From the NCBI RefSeq assembly GCF_023061135.1, contig NZ_JAKGAN010000011.1:34656-98655 (forward strand): a stretch of 64,000 nt of DNA, read 5' to 3'. The position numbers and the translations under genes were made by a program. Below, in pieces: positions 8,638 to 17,706 of the stretch. This DNA comes from Chromohalobacter sarecensis. Lineage in GTDB: Bacteria > Pseudomonadota > Gammaproteobacteria > Pseudomonadales > Halomonadaceae. Each line of letters begins with the position of its first letter. Position 1 is the first letter of the stretch. The notes below the pieces were generated by a model. It was given only the letters and a program-made list of their open reading frames with translations, had not been told where the DNA came from and made no database searches.

Positions 8638-8934
8638 TCACGAGGTATGGGGTGAGCGTTGGCGCCCACCCTTGCGACCCGCCTCACGCGCGCGATTGGT
8701 GTCTTGCTTGAAGTTGCCGGGGCTCTCGCGGCCGCCCTTGCGGCCTGCCTCGGCGGCGCGCCCCGGGTCATGCTTGAAGTTGGTGGGGCTGGCCTGGCCG
8801 CCCTTGCGCCCGGCCTCGGCGGCGCGCCCGGGGTCGTTGGCGAAATTGCCGGTGCTGCGTTTTGGCGTTGAAGAAGGCGATGTTGGGGGCGGCGTCTCTT
8901 CGTCCTTGATCGGCGGGTGTGGCGGTGTGGTCAT
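8638..8934 (-). CDS. KGG-repeat general stress protein (YciG/Con-10 type)
   Basis: A 98-residue very polar protein. After a proline-rich N-terminal third (MTTPPHPPIKDEETPPP) it carries three head-to-tail copies of a 22-residue unit built on DPGRAAEAGRKGG and ending in xNFKx; the third copy is the divergent DTNRAREAGRKGG. This is the KGG motif of stress-induced hydrophilin-like proteins such as YciG, which are small, disordered and accumulate under osmotic or stationary-phase stress. The start at 8932-8934 has GAGG a few bases upstream. No enzymatic role is expected. The DNA repeats are equally clear, so copy number may vary between strains. Confidence 0.85.
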   Translation of the reverse strand: MTTPPHPPIKDEETPPPTSPSSTPKRSTGNFANDPGRAAEAGRKGGQASPTNFKHDPGRAAEAGRKGGRESPGNFKQDTNRAREAGRKGGRQRSPHTS

Positions 8935-9091
8935 GTGAACCTCGTCAATGGAACACGTTAGCGACACGGGATCAGGCAGTCGGCCTGTCACTGGCGATGC
9001 CCCCTCTCCATGGGGCGGCACATCGTTTCCAGACATTAGCAGGTTCACGCGCAACACAGCGCAGCAAAACGTAATCTTCTGCGGTGTTTTC

Positions 9092-9412
9092 TTATCGCCA
9101 CCCACTGGCGATCACGCCCATCCCGGCAAGCGCGAGACCGGCGCCGATCCAGTCGGTGGGTTGCAACGGTTCGCCATCGACGGCCCACAGCCAGCCCAGG
9201 GCGCAGACCACGTAGACGCCCCCGTAAGCGGCATAGATACGTCCGCTGGCGGCGGGATGCAGCGTCAATAGCCACGCGAACAATGCGAGGCTGGCGGCCG
9301 CCGGGACCAGCAGCCAGGGCGAGCCTTGCTGGCGAAGCCACAGCCAGGGCAGGTAGCAGCCGATGATTTCCGCCAGAGCGGTGACGATGAACAGCAGTGT
9401 CGTGATCAGCAT
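9092..9412 (-). CDS. YnfA family (UPF0060) small membrane protein
   Basis: A 106-residue protein of four hydrophobic helices with features of the YnfA/UPF0060 family: [17 protein letters not shown] near the start, [17 protein letters not shown] in the middle, and [15 protein letters not shown] near the end. The family has the fold of small multidrug resistance transporters, and efflux has been proposed, but the substrate is unsettled. Its start codon overlaps the end of the permease gene by seven bases, so it may be expressed with the ABC transporter genes upstream. Confidence 0.9.
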   Translation of the reverse strand: MLITTLLFIVTALAEIIGCYLPWLWLRQQGSPWLLVPAAASLALFAWLLTLHPAASGRIYAAYGGVYVVCALGWLWAVDGEPLQPTDWIGAGLALAGMGVIASGWR

Positions 9413-10932
9413 GGGGCTTCTCCCGCGGGGCGGTCGTGCTGGCCTGGGGTCTCGGCGATTTCGCGCGGTCGGTAGCGGCGCGCCAGGGCGTCGACGCCGA
9501 TGTTGAGCGCGGCGGTAATCAACAGCAGTACGAAGGCTTGATCAAACATCATGTAGGCGAAGCTGGAGTCGATGTGAAAGCCCAGCGTGGCGATGCCCAG
9601 CATACCCAGCAGCGCGGTCTCGCGAATGATCGTCTCGGCGCGGTAGAACAGCAGTGCCAGCAAGCCGCCATAGAGGCGCGGCAACAGTTCGTAGGCATAA
9701 CGCCCGGACGCGGGCAGTGCGTGGCTACCCGGCACGATGGCATCGGCATGTCGCGCTACCAGAAAGGCGATCAGTGCGCCGTTGTGTAGCGACAACGCCA
9801 GCCAGGCGGGAAGCATCGAGGGGCCGAGCATCAACAGGAAGATGAAGGCCAGCATCAGTTCCGGCGTCGAGCGCATCAGGATCAAGACGCCCTTGCCTGC
9901 CATGCGGGTGGGGCGGTTGCCGAAATGCCGGCTGGCCAGCGGCCACAGCAGCAAGGCGACCACCAGGCTGCCGGCGGTGCCCATCAGTCCCAGTAGCAGG
10001 GTGTTGCCGATGGCGGGCAGCAGGTCGGGGATCTCGCCGAACCATTGCCAGAGTCCGCTCCAGTTCCCTTCGAGCAAGGGTTGCGGCCATAGATCGACAC
10101 TCACGAATCGCCATAGCAGGGCGCCGTCGATGTCCGGCCAGGGCCCGAGCAGGAACAGACTCCCCAGTGCGATCCACGGCAGCAGGCGGCGGTGCCCCCA
10201 TAGATGCAGCGAGGCGATCATGAGGTAGAACAGCCACAGCAAGGCGCCGGCTTCGGGGTAGCGTCCTTCGCGGAAGGCACTTTCCAGATGGAAGCCGAGC
10301 GTCGGCAGGCCCACGAACCCGAGCAGCACGCTGGAGCGCATGGCGCACTCGAAGCGATAGCGGGTATAGCTCGAAAGCCGCGACCAGACCATGGGCAGTT
10401 CGGCATACACGAAACGCGACAGACGCCCGACGCCCTCGGGCAGCGCATCGACCGGCGCGCGCGGCGTGAGTTCGAGAATCTCGGCGTAGACCTTGGCGAA
10501 AATGCCGGCGTAGGGGATCGTCAAGGCGGCGATGGCGGTGACCGCCGAAAGGCCGAAGACCTGCAGCAGAAGCAGCGCCCAGAATAGCTCGTGGATGGCG
10601 CGCACGAACGCGCAACCACCGCGTAGCAAGCGCGAGTGCGGGAAGAGCAAAGCCAGCGGGAATCCCAGCAGCATACCGAGCAATGTGCCCCACAGCGCAA
10701 AACCGATGGTCAGGGCGATGGCATGGGGCAGTGACTCGGTCGCCAGGATGTCGGGGTGCAGCAGGCCGGAGAGCATGCGCCCCAGCTCGGCCCAAGGATC
10801 GTGAGTGGTGATCGCCAGGTCGGCGAAGGGCAGCAATACCAGACACAGTGCAATCAGCCCCAGCGAGCGTCGGGCCAGGCGCAGATTGAGGGAGTCACCG
10901 GCGAGCAGGCCTGGCGCGCGTTCTTCCCTCAT
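9406..10932 (-). CDS. PhnE-like ABC transporter permease, tandem two-domain fusion
   Basis: A 508-residue inner-membrane protein that contains two PhnE-type permease units in one chain. The first unit (about residues 50-270) includes [20 protein letters not shown] and [21 protein letters not shown]. The second (about residues 290-490) includes [20 protein letters not shown] and [21 protein letters not shown]. The two Gx[14 protein letters not shown] blocks mark equivalent cytoplasmic loops. PhnE homologues of phosphonate, phosphite or phosphate importers normally run about 260-290 residues and act as dimers, so this looks like a fused pseudo-dimer. The start overlaps the end of the ATPase gene by four bases. 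Confidence 0.9.
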   Translation of the reverse strand: MREERAPGLLAGDSLNLRLARRSLGLIALCLVLLPFADLAITTHDPWAELGRMLSGLLHPDILATESLPHAIALTIGFALWGTLLGMLLGFPLALLFPHSRLLRGGCAFVRAIHELFWALLLLQVFGLSAVTAIAALTIPYAGIFAKVYAEILELTPRAPVDALPEGVGRLSRFVYAELPMVWSRLSSYTRYRFECAMRSSVLLGFVGLPTLGFHLESAFREGRYPEAGALLWLFYLMIASLHLWGHRRLLPWIALGSLFLLGPWPDIDGALLWRFVSVDLWPQPLLEGNWSGLWQWFGEIPDLLPAIGNTLLLGLMGTAGSLVVALLLWPLASRHFGNRPTRMAGKGVLILMRSTPELMLAFIFLLMLGPSMLPAWLALSLHNGALIAFLVARHADAIVPGSHALPASGRYAYELLPRLYGGLLALLFYRAETIIRETALLGMLGIATLGFHIDSSFAYMMFDQAFVLLLITAALNIGVDALARRYRPREIAETPGQHDRPAGEAPC

Positions 10933-11627
10933 GCCGGCTCCGGTTGGGGATCGGACGAGTGGGCGTCGGGATACAGCGTGTCGAGATCGTCAAGTGTCAG
11001 CTCGCGCGCCGGCGCATCGAGCATCAGTCGGCCGTCGCGCAGTCCCCACACGCGGTCGAAATGGGTCAACGCGAGCTCGCGCTGATGCAGGGCAATCACA
11101 CAGGTCGTGTGTTGATTCTGCACCCTATGCAGCAGGCGGCGCGCCTGGTGCGGGTCGATGCTGGCGACCGGTTCGTCGCCGAGAAATACCTCGCGCGCCT
11201 GATAGAGCGCCCGGGCGATGGCCACGCGCTGGCGTTGCCCTCCGGAGAGCTGTGCCACGGGGCGCTTGAGCAGCCCCTCAAGACCTAGCTCACCGCATAG
11301 CGCTTGAATCTCGTGCCAGGCATCACGCCTCGGGCGGATTAGATTCAGGAGGTTGGCGAGCGCGGAATGGCGTTCCAGGCGGCCCATATAAACGTTGTGA
11401 TAGACCGACAATGGCGGCACCAGGCCGTGCTCCTGCGGACACCAGGCCGCACGATACCCGAGGCGCTGGCGCAAGGCGGCCAGCAGGGTCGATTTTCCCA
11501 CTCCGCTGGGGCCCAGCAAGGCCACGCGTTCGCCGGCCTGAAGTCCTAGCGTGAGCTCGGCGAGGACGGTATGGCGTGCATGACCCAGCGCCTCGCCGTT
11601 GAAGCGAACGAGTTCCTCCACACTCAC
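10929..11627 (-). CDS. PhnC-like ABC transporter ATP-binding protein
   Basis: A 232-residue ATPase with Walker A GPSGVGKST (about residue 39-47), the signature QLSGGQRQRVAIARAL, and Walker B VFLGDEPVASID. The H-loop histidine is seen in CVIALHQRELAL. The arrangement with a PhnD-like binding protein and a PhnE-like permease points to import of phosphonate, phosphite or a related anion. It begins with GTG at 11625-11627, overlapping the TGA of the binding-protein gene (GTGA), and ends overlapping the permease start. Q- and D-loop spacing is normal; substrate is not determined by this subunit. Confidence 0.9.
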   Translation of the reverse strand: MSVEELVRFNGEALGHARHTVLAELTLGLQAGERVALLGPSGVGKSTLLAALRQRLGYRAAWCPQEHGLVPPLSVYHNVYMGRLERHSALANLLNLIRPRRDAWHEIQALCGELGLEGLLKRPVAQLSGGQRQRVAIARALYQAREVFLGDEPVASIDPHQARRLLHRVQNQHTTCVIALHQRELALTHFDRVWGLRDGRLMLDAPARELTLDDLDTLYPDAHSSDPQPEPA

Positions 11628-12475
11628 CGCAGCAGGCCTAGTTTCTCGCCGACGTCTTCAATGGGTTGATAGTCGTCGTTGTCGGCGGGGATGAAGCCCT
11701 CACGGGGGAAGCTCTCGAGCAGCTCGGGATCGTGCATATCGAGCAGTGCCTGACGCACCTTGTCGGTGAAGCCGTCGCCATAGCGACTGTCAACATCGCC
11801 ACGCACGGTCCATTGATAGTCGGGGTAGGTCGGCGTCTTCCAGATCACGTCGACCTTGTCGGTGTCCACGCGTCCATCGGCCACGGCGGCATCCCAGACC
11901 TTGAAGTTGACGGCGCCGATGTCGTAAGTGCCGGACTCGACCAGGGCAATGGTGCGCGTATGGTCGCCGGAAAAGCCGACGCGCGAGAACAGCGACTTGG
12001 GTGGCGCCCCGAACTGGTTGCGGATGTAATATTCCGGCATCAGGCGCCCGGAAGTGGAAGTCTTGGCGCCAAAGGTGAACGCCTTGCCCTGCACGTTCTT
12101 GGGCAGGTCATCGCCTTGCGTGTCGATATCGCTATCATGGTGGGCGATGAAGTAGGTGCGGAATTCGGCGTCTTCCTTGCCCTGGGCGATGGCGCGAGAG
12201 TCGGGCACCAGGCGGCGTGCCTGCACGCCGGTCAGGCCGCCGAACCAGGCCAGTTGCACCTGATCGTTGCGGAAGGCCGAGACAGCGGCGCTATAGGATT
12301 TGACCGGCACGTACTCGACTTCCACGCCCAGTCGATCCTCAAGATAATGGGCGACCTTGTCGAAGCGCTCCTCGAGCCGCGACTGGTTTTCATCGGGAAT
12401 GGCCGTGAAGCGAAACGTTTCCGCCGATGCGGCGGTGCTGACGAGAATCAACAGGCAGGCGACGAGCCAGCGCAT
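11624..12475 (-). CDS. PhnD-like phosphate/phosphite/phosphonate periplasmic binding protein
   Basis: A 283-residue periplasmic protein with a signal peptide MRWLVACLLILVSTAASA. The ligand-binding loops typical of the PhnD family are visible: LAWFGGLTGVQARRL, AKTSTSGRLMPEYYIRNQ, and DIGAVNFKVWD. Start choice: AGGAG is only one base before the ATG at 12481 but seven before the ATG at 12475, so the shorter form is preferred. It is the first gene of the four-gene minus-strand unit and follows hexR after about 110 bases. No phn C-P lyase or ptx oxidation genes are adjacent, so the natural ligand is open. Confidence 0.87.
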   Translation of the reverse strand: MRWLVACLLILVSTAASAETFRFTAIPDENQSRLEERFDKVAHYLEDRLGVEVEYVPVKSYSAAVSAFRNDQVQLAWFGGLTGVQARRLVPDSRAIAQGKEDAEFRTYFIAHHDSDIDTQGDDLPKNVQGKAFTFGAKTSTSGRLMPEYYIRNQFGAPPKSLFSRVGFSGDHTRTIALVESGTYDIGAVNFKVWDAAVADGRVDTDKVDVIWKTPTYPDYQWTVRGDVDSRYGDGFTDKVRQALLDMHDPELLESFPREGFIPADNDDYQPIEDVGEKLGLLR

Positions 12476-12586
12476 GGACATACTCCTGTTTGCATAAAGA
12501 CGGCTTCAATAAAAGCGGCTCAATGAGAGTGGTGAGACGCTTATTGTCGTGACTGCGCGGTGTGGCGGCAAGCGCGGCCGCGACGA

Positions 12587-13447
12587 TTACTCGTCGTGAA
12601 TCGGAAACCGCGTGGCTTGCAGACTGTCCTTTATCTTCTTGAGGTGCGGTAGGAAGTCTTCGCCGCGACGCAGCGTGACGCCGGTCGCGAGTACATCGAT
12701 CAAGGCCAGGTGGATCATGCGCGAGGTCATCGGCATGTAGACATCGGTGTCTTCCGGGGTGATGACTTCGAGCGTTTCGGTACACTCGTGGGCGAGTGGC
12801 GAGTCGGGCGCGGTGATGCCGAGCACGATGGCTCCATTGTCACGTGCCACACGGGCGATCTCGACCAGCTCGCGAGTGCGGCCGGTGTAGGAGACGATGA
12901 CGATGACATCACCGGTATGAGTGGCGGCGGCAACCATGCGTTGCATCAGCACGTCTTCGTAGGCGGTGACAGGCAGGTTGAAGCGAAAGAACTTGTGCTG
13001 CGCGTCCTGGGCCACAGGCCCCGAGGCACCGAGGCCGAAGAAGCTGATCTGTTTGGCCTGGATCAGATAATCGACGGCGCGCTCGACGCGTTGGGCGTCG
13101 AGCGTGCGGCGGGCGTCATCGAGGGCGGCGATGGTGGCGCCGAAGATCTTCTCGCCATAGCTTGCGGCGCCATCGTCACGTTCCACGCTGCGACTGACAT
13201 AGGGCGTGCCGCCGGCTAGGCTTTGGGCAAGCTTGATCTTGAAGTCGGGATAGCCCTTGGCGTCGAAGTTGCGACAGAAGCGATTGACCGTCGGTTCGCT
13301 GACCGCCGCGGTCTGCGCCAGCGTCGCGATGCTCATGCCGGTGGCGGCGGCCGGGTCGTGGAGAATCACGTCGGCCACTTTGCGTTCGGAACGATTGAGT
13401 TCGTCCAAGCGGGAACGGATACGGTCGATCAGATCGAAGGCTGGCAT
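12587..13447 (-). CDS. hexR: HexR, RpiR/MurR-family regulator of central sugar metabolism
   Basis: A 286-residue repressor with an N-terminal helix-turn-helix of the RpiR type (residues about 1-77, ending [23 protein letters not shown]) and a SIS sugar-phosphate domain (about 125-265, with [14 protein letters not shown] and [14 protein letters not shown]). In gammaproteobacteria HexR senses 2-keto-3-deoxy-6-phosphogluconate and represses zwf, pgl, edd and eda. Here it is divergent from zwf-pgl-eda with a 258-base shared control region holding a HexR-like box and two direct repeats. Identity is strengthened by this exact neighbourhood. Confidence 0.95.
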   Translation of the reverse strand: MPAFDLIDRIRSRLDELNRSERKVADVILHDPAAATGMSIATLAQTAAVSEPTVNRFCRNFDAKGYPDFKIKLAQSLAGGTPYVSRSVERDDGAASYGEKIFGATIAALDDARRTLDAQRVERAVDYLIQAKQISFFGLGASGPVAQDAQHKFFRFNLPVTAYEDVLMQRMVAAATHTGDVIVIVSYTGRTRELVEIARVARDNGAIVLGITAPDSPLAHECTETLEVITPEDTDVYMPMTSRMIHLALIDVLATGVTLRRGEDFLPHLKKIKDSLQATRFPIHDE

Positions 13448-13509
13448 GCGTAATGAGAGTCTCTGTCTGCCAAGGGTGTCGAAAGGTGGTCAATTAACGA
13501 CGTTGTCAC

Positions 13510-13534
13510 GTAACCACGTATTAAGTAACTACGT
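13510..13534. promoter_or_regulatory. Direct repeats GTAACYACGT in the hexR-zwf control region
   Basis: GTAACCACGT (13510-13519) and GTAACTACGT (13525-13534) are direct repeats 15 bases apart, near the hexR side of the divergent region. ACGTTGT also occurs twice (13500-13506, 13531-13537). They could be an operator for hexR autoregulation or for another regulator. They do not match the usual HexR consensus. Confidence 0.45.
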
Positions 13535-13617
13535 TGTGTTAGAAAGGCATCCTAGCGTGGTGGCGCAGGGTCGCCAAGCCAAGTCGTTCGCGAATGGGAT
13601 CAAACGCGTGTCGCCAT

Positions 13618-13632
13618 GGTAGTAAATTTACA
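13618..13632. promoter_or_regulatory. Candidate HexR operator upstream of zwf
   Basis: GGTAGTAAATTTACA agrees at 11 of 15 positions with the recalled gammaproteobacterial HexR consensus TGTAATTAAATTACA and contains the perfect palindrome GTAAATTTAC (13622-13631). It ends 73 bases before the zwf start and is followed by an AT-rich tract, a good place for a repressor site over the zwf promoter. Confidence 0.6.
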
Positions 13633-13705
13633 TAATATATTTGCCGAGGAGCCCTGATATGGCTTATTTTATAGGTAAGTTAACCAGATTTTGGGGGGCC
13701 GCGTC

Positions 13706-15181
13706 ATGAGTCGAGATACTACGCCCGATGTCGATCTGGCCCTTTTCGGGGCGCTTGGCGATTTGGCGCTGCGCAAATTGTACCCGGCATTGTACCACTT
13801 GGATCGCGAAGGGTTGCTTGGCGATACCACGCGGATTCTGGGGTTGGCGCGCCATGAACATGATGCCGATGGCTTCCGCACCAACGTCAAGGAAGCCCTT
13901 AACAAGCGACTCAAGCCCAACGAGCTGGAAAAGGCCTGTCTCGATCGGTTCCTGGCGCGTCTCGACTACCAGCAACTCGACTTTGCCACCGTCGAGGGGT
14001 ACGACGCCATTCGCGATTGGCATGACGCTACCCAGCGCCCCATGGTCGTGTACTTGGCGGTGCCAGCCAGCATCTACGGTGATATCTGCGCCAACCTGCA
14101 TGCCAGTGGCAGCCTCGATGACGAGACCCGTGTGGTGGTCGAAAAGCCCATCGGCTACGATCTCGAATCCTCCATTCAGATCAACGATGCCATCGGCGAT
14201 GTGTTCCCCGAGTCGCGCATCTATCGCATGGACCACTACCTGGGCAAGGAGACGGTCCAGAACCTGATCGCGCTGCGCTTCGCCAATCCCTTGTTCGGCA
14301 ATCAGTGGAACCAGAACCAGATTTCGCATGTGGAAATCACCGTGGCCGAGAAGGTGGGCATCGAAGGCCGCTGGGGCTACTTCGACGAGGCGGGGCAGTT
14401 GCGCGACATGGTCCAGAACCACTTGCTGCAGTTGCTGTGTCTGATCGCCATGGATCCGCCGTCGAATCTCGACGCCGACGCCATTCGCGACGAGAAGGTC
14501 AAGGTGCTCAAGGCACTCAAGCCCATGATAGGTGAAGAGCTGTCGCGCAACGTGGTGCGGGGGCAATACATCGGCGGCTCCGTGGACGGCGAGAGTGTGC
14601 CGGGCTATCTCGACGAGGAAGGCGCCAACACCTCGAGCCATACCGAGACCTTCGTCGCCATGAAACTCGAGGTTGCCAACTGGCGCTGGGCCGGCGTGCC
14701 GTTCTATCTGCGCACCGGCAAGCGCATGCCGGAAAAGATGTCGCAGATCGTCATCCACTTCCGTCAGCAGCCGCACTACATTTTCGATCCCGACCAACGC
14801 GGAATCGCGGCCAACAAGCTGGTCATCCGTCTGCAGCCGGAAGAAGGCATCGCGCTGCAGGTACTGACTAAAGACAGCGGACTCGACAAGGGCATGCGTC
14901 TACGCCCCGGGCCGCTGCATCTGGATTTCAATCACGCCTTCCCCAAGACGCGGATTCCCGATGCCTACGAGCGCTTGCTGCTCGAGGTGATGAAGGGCCA
15001 GCAGTACCTGTTCGTGCGCCGCGACGAAGTGGAGTACGCCTGGAAGTGGGTGGATCAGTTGATCGCCGGCTGGGAGGCACGTGACATGTCGCCGCGGCGT
15101 TATCCGGCCGGCTCCTGGGGCCCCGTGGCGTCGATCGCCATGATTACCCAGGACGGGCGCTCCTGGTATGAAGATTATTGA
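13706..15181 (+). CDS. zwf: Glucose-6-phosphate 1-dehydrogenase
   Basis: A 491-residue cytoplasmic enzyme oxidising glucose 6-phosphate to 6-phosphogluconolactone with NADP or NAD, the entry to the oxidative pentose phosphate and Entner-Doudoroff routes. The N-terminal nucleotide motif is [16 protein letters not shown], and the active-site signature is [16 protein letters not shown] (about residue 175-190). Length is normal. The start at 13706 is chosen because a G-rich ribosome-binding site (13693-13698) sits seven bases upstream; an in-frame TTG at 13691 is less likely. It heads the zwf-pgl-eda operon, divergent from hexR. Confidence 0.97.
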   Translation: MSRDTTPDVDLALFGALGDLALRKLYPALYHLDREGLLGDTTRILGLARHEHDADGFRTNVKEALNKRLKPNELEKACLDRFLARLDYQQLDFATVEGYDAIRDWHDATQRPMVVYLAVPASIYGDICANLHASGSLDDETRVVVEKPIGYDLESSIQINDAIGDVFPESRIYRMDHYLGKETVQNLIALRFANPLFGNQWNQNQISHVEITVAEKVGIEGRWGYFDEAGQLRDMVQNHLLQLLCLIAMDPPSNLDADAIRDEKVKVLKALKPMIGEELSRNVVRGQYIGGSVDGESVPGYLDEEGANTSSHTETFVAMKLEVANWRWAGVPFYLRTGKRMPEKMSQIVIHFRQQPHYIFDPDQRGIAANKLVIRLQPEEGIALQVLTKDSGLDKGMRLRPGPLHLDFNHAFPKTRIPDAYERLLLEVMKGQQYLFVRRDEVEYAWKWVDQLIAGWEARDMSPRRYPAGSWGPVASIAMITQDGRSWYEDY

Positions 15182-15199
15182 TTGGATAGGCAGCCCATT

Positions 15200-15874
15200 A
15201 TGAAAAGCATCGAGGAAGGCCGTCGTTACCTGGCCGAGCGCCTCGCGGATACCGTGGCCAAGGCGCTCGAAGCCGACTTGGCCAGTCGCGAGCGGGTGCT
15301 GCTGGTCGTTTCCGGCGGCTCCACGCCAAAGCCGTTCTTCAGTGCCCTGGCCACCAAGGCGCTGCCATGGTCACGTATCGATGTGACGCTGGCCGATGAG
15401 CGCTGGGTAGCCGACGACGATGCCGACAGCAATGCACGTCTGGTTCGCGAGACGCTGCTCGTCGGTCCGGCTGCCGAGGCATGTTTTCATTCCCTGACCA
15501 CCGATGACGCTACCCCTGAGGACGGCGTCGAGGCGGTCTCGGCACGCGTCGCGGCGTTGCCGTGGCCGGCCAGTGTGGTCGTCCTCGGCATGGGCGGCGA
15601 TGGGCATACGGCCTCACTGTTTCCCGATAGCGAACAACTGGCCACGGCACTTGAGACATCCGAGGCGGCGGTGGCGGTGCATGCGCCCAGTGTACCGCAG
15701 GCACGCATCACGTTGAGCGCCGCGCGCCTGGCCGATGCCCATCTGCATGTCCTGCACATGACCGGCGAGGACAAGCGTCGTGTCCTGGCCAACGCGTTGG
15801 GGGGCGATGATGCCCGGCAACTGCCGATTCGCACTTTCCTCTCTCAACCGATCGCGACGTACTGGGCGCCCTGA
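15200..15874 (+). CDS. pgl: 6-phosphogluconolactonase
   Basis: A 224-residue enzyme of the SOL/DevB type that hydrolyses 6-phosphogluconolactone to 6-phosphogluconate. Visible motifs are LLVVSGGSTPKPFFSAL, VTLADERWVADDDADSN and VLGMGGDGHTASLFPD, all typical of this family. It begins 18 bases after the zwf stop at an ATG preceded by GGATAGG and is followed 31 bases later by eda. Together with zwf it supplies the Entner-Doudoroff pathway; edd is not seen in the window. Confidence 0.96.
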   Translation: MKSIEEGRRYLAERLADTVAKALEADLASRERVLLVVSGGSTPKPFFSALATKALPWSRIDVTLADERWVADDDADSNARLVRETLLVGPAAEACFHSLTTDDATPEDGVEAVSARVAALPWPASVVVLGMGGDGHTASLFPDSEQLATALETSEAAVAVHAPSVPQARITLSAARLADAHLHVLHMTGEDKRRVLANALGGDDARQLPIRTFLSQPIATYWAP

Positions 15875-15905
15875 GCCCTGCGTTTACGAACATCCGGAGC
15901 ATCCC

Positions 15906-16568
15906 ATGACTATCGACAAACAGCTTCCTTCCACCCGCACGACGGAACTCGACAGCATCTGCCAGAAGGTGGAGGTGATTCCGGTGTTGGTGGTCGATCG
16001 CCTCGAGGATGCCGTGCCCATGGCGCGTGCCTTGGTCGAGGGCGGTCTCAACGTACTCGAGATCACCCTGCGCACCGATTGTGCACTGGACGCCATTCGG
16101 CGCATGCGGGCCGCGCTTCCAGGCGTGAGTATCGGTGCCGGCACTGTGCTGACGCCCGCCCAATATCGGCTGGCCGAAGAGGCCGGTGTCGATTTCGTGG
16201 TTACGCCCGGTACGACCGAGGCGCTTTATCGCTACGGTGTGGAAAGCGCGGTGCCGATGCTGCCGGGGGTGGCCACGGTCTCCGAGTTGATGACTGGCTG
16301 GCAGTACGGCTATCGGCGCTTCAAGTTCTTTCCGGCGGAGGCTAGCGGCGGCGTCAAGGCGATCAAATCTATTGGTGGTCCGATTCCCGACGCCCACTTC
16401 TGCCCGACCGGTGGTATTACCGTGGACAACGCCGACGATTACCTCAGCCTGCCCAACGTGATGTGCGTGGGCGGCTCATGGCTGACGCCCAATGCTCTGG
16501 TCGAGAACGAAGACTGGGACGGCATTCGCGAACTGGCGCGCCAGGCCGCCGAACGCTTTCATCACTAA
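15906..16568 (+). CDS. eda: 2-dehydro-3-deoxy-phosphogluconate (KDPG) aldolase
   Basis: A 220-residue class I aldolase that splits KDPG into pyruvate and glyceraldehyde 3-phosphate. The catalytic glutamate lies in NVLEITLRT, and the Schiff-base lysine in YRRFKFFPAEASGG. KVEVIPVLVV at the N terminus is also typical. The start at 15906 follows GGAG by six bases; a longer open frame overlapping pgl is not supported. Last gene of the operon, followed 59 bases later by a strong terminator. Confidence 0.97.
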   Translation: MTIDKQLPSTRTTELDSICQKVEVIPVLVVDRLEDAVPMARALVEGGLNVLEITLRTDCALDAIRRMRAALPGVSIGAGTVLTPAQYRLAEEAGVDFVVTPGTTEALYRYGVESAVPMLPGVATVSELMTGWQYGYRRFKFFPAEASGGVKAIKSIGGPIPDAHFCPTGGITVDNADDYLSLPNVMCVGGSWLTPNALVENEDWDGIRELARQAAERFHH

Positions 16569-16627
16569 GACTGTTTGCTATTGAGCAGGCAACCATTTCT
16601 CTCTCGACAGCTGATGCTGTTCTTCCG

Positions 16628-16654
16628 ACCCGCCACTTGGCGGGTCTTTTTTTG
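16628..16654 (+). terminator. Rho-independent terminator after eda
   Basis: GACCCGCC-actt-GGCGGGTC (16628-16647) followed by seven T residues. It ends the zwf-pgl-eda transcript before the convergent ghrA gene. Confidence 0.92.
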
Positions 16655-16710
16655 CTTCACGTACGTTGGCGGGCGCCGTTCGAAGGAGAGGTCGGCAATG
16701 CCCAGGCCTG

Positions 16711-17643
16711 TCAGTAACCGGCCGTGGGGTCGACGGTGTCGATGGCTTCGCCGGCGTGCATGGCGGTGAGGGCCTTGGCGACCTGGTCGGCGGCTTCGTC
16801 GATGGGGGTCGGGCCGGCCATGTGCGGGGTGATCCATAGGCGTGGATGCGGCCATAGCGGGCTGTCGTCGGGTAGCGGCTCGGTGGGAAAGGCATCGAGC
16901 AGCGCACCGCGCAGTCGGCCGTTTTCCTCTTCGCCGTTACCCAATGCCTCGAGCAACGCGGACTCGTCGATCAGCGTGCCGCGTCCGGGATTGATCAGGC
17001 TGGCGCCGTCGGGTAATGCGGCCAGGGCATCGCGGTCGATGATCCTGCGCGTGGCAGGCGTATCGGGTAGCAGCGTAACCAGGGTGTGGACCTTGCCGAG
17101 CAGTGTCTGGAGGCCGTCGTCGCCGTGGTGGCAGGTGATGCCCTTGAGCGCCTTGGGCGAGCGGCTCCAGCCGTGCACGGGGTAGCCATCGGCGGCGAGC
17201 TGGCGGGCGACATGACGGCCGATGGCACCCAGCCCGAGAATGCCGATGCCCCATTCACGCTTGGGCGTGAGCGCGTGTTCGCGCCAGGTCGCATGATGTT
17301 GCTGGCGGCGGTAACGGTCGAAGTCGCGTTGAAAATGCAGCACGCCATAGCGCACGTAGTCGGCGATCAGCTCGCCCATGCCGGCATCGCGCAGCTTGAC
17401 GATGGGGATGTCGCGGGGCAGTGCGGGGTTGTTGAGCAACGCATCCACGCCGGCGCCGAGATTGACGATGCCCTTGAGCGCTGGCTGGGCCTCGAACAGT
17501 GACGCTGGAGGCTTCCATGCCGCGAGGTAGTCAGCCTGGAAATCGCTCGTTTCGCCACTGATGGCGAACTCCGCGGAGGGTAAACGCGAAGCGAGCCTGT
17601 CTTTCCAGAGCGCGGCGTCGTCGGCATGGATCAAGATGCGCAT
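16711..17643 (-). CDS. ghrA: Glyoxylate/hydroxypyruvate reductase A (2-hydroxyacid dehydrogenase)
   Basis: A 310-residue D-isomer-specific 2-hydroxyacid dehydrogenase that reduces glyoxylate or hydroxypyruvate with NADPH. The Rossmann motif is GILGLGAIGRHVARQL, followed by the NADPH-favouring WSRSPK. The catalytic triad is visible as arginine in NPGRGTLID, glutamate in FPTEPLP and histidine in WITPHMAGPT. Lack of a long N-terminal lid and overall length fit GhrA rather than SerA or PdxB. GAGG lies five bases before the start. It stands between the eda operon and the MocR regulator; a link to either is not evident. Confidence 0.9.
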   Translation of the reverse strand: MRILIHADDAALWKDRLASRLPSAEFAISGETSDFQADYLAAWKPPASLFEAQPALKGIVNLGAGVDALLNNPALPRDIPIVKLRDAGMGELIADYVRYGVLHFQRDFDRYRRQQHHATWREHALTPKREWGIGILGLGAIGRHVARQLAADGYPVHGWSRSPKALKGITCHHGDDGLQTLLGKVHTLVTLLPDTPATRRIIDRDALAALPDGASLINPGRGTLIDESALLEALGNGEEENGRLRGALLDAFPTEPLPDDSPLWPHPRLWITPHMAGPTPIDEAADQVAKALTAMHAGEAIDTVDPTAGY

Positions 17644-17706
17644 GAGATCCTCATGAGGTAGTTGTGAATGATGAATGAGGGGCGGCGTTGCTGCGCGCCC
17701 ATCGCG

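Noticed and set aside
13664..14797. 377-codon minus-strand open frame opposite zwf
   Set aside because: Antisense shadow of a gene with clear active-site motifs; translation shows no recognisable domain.
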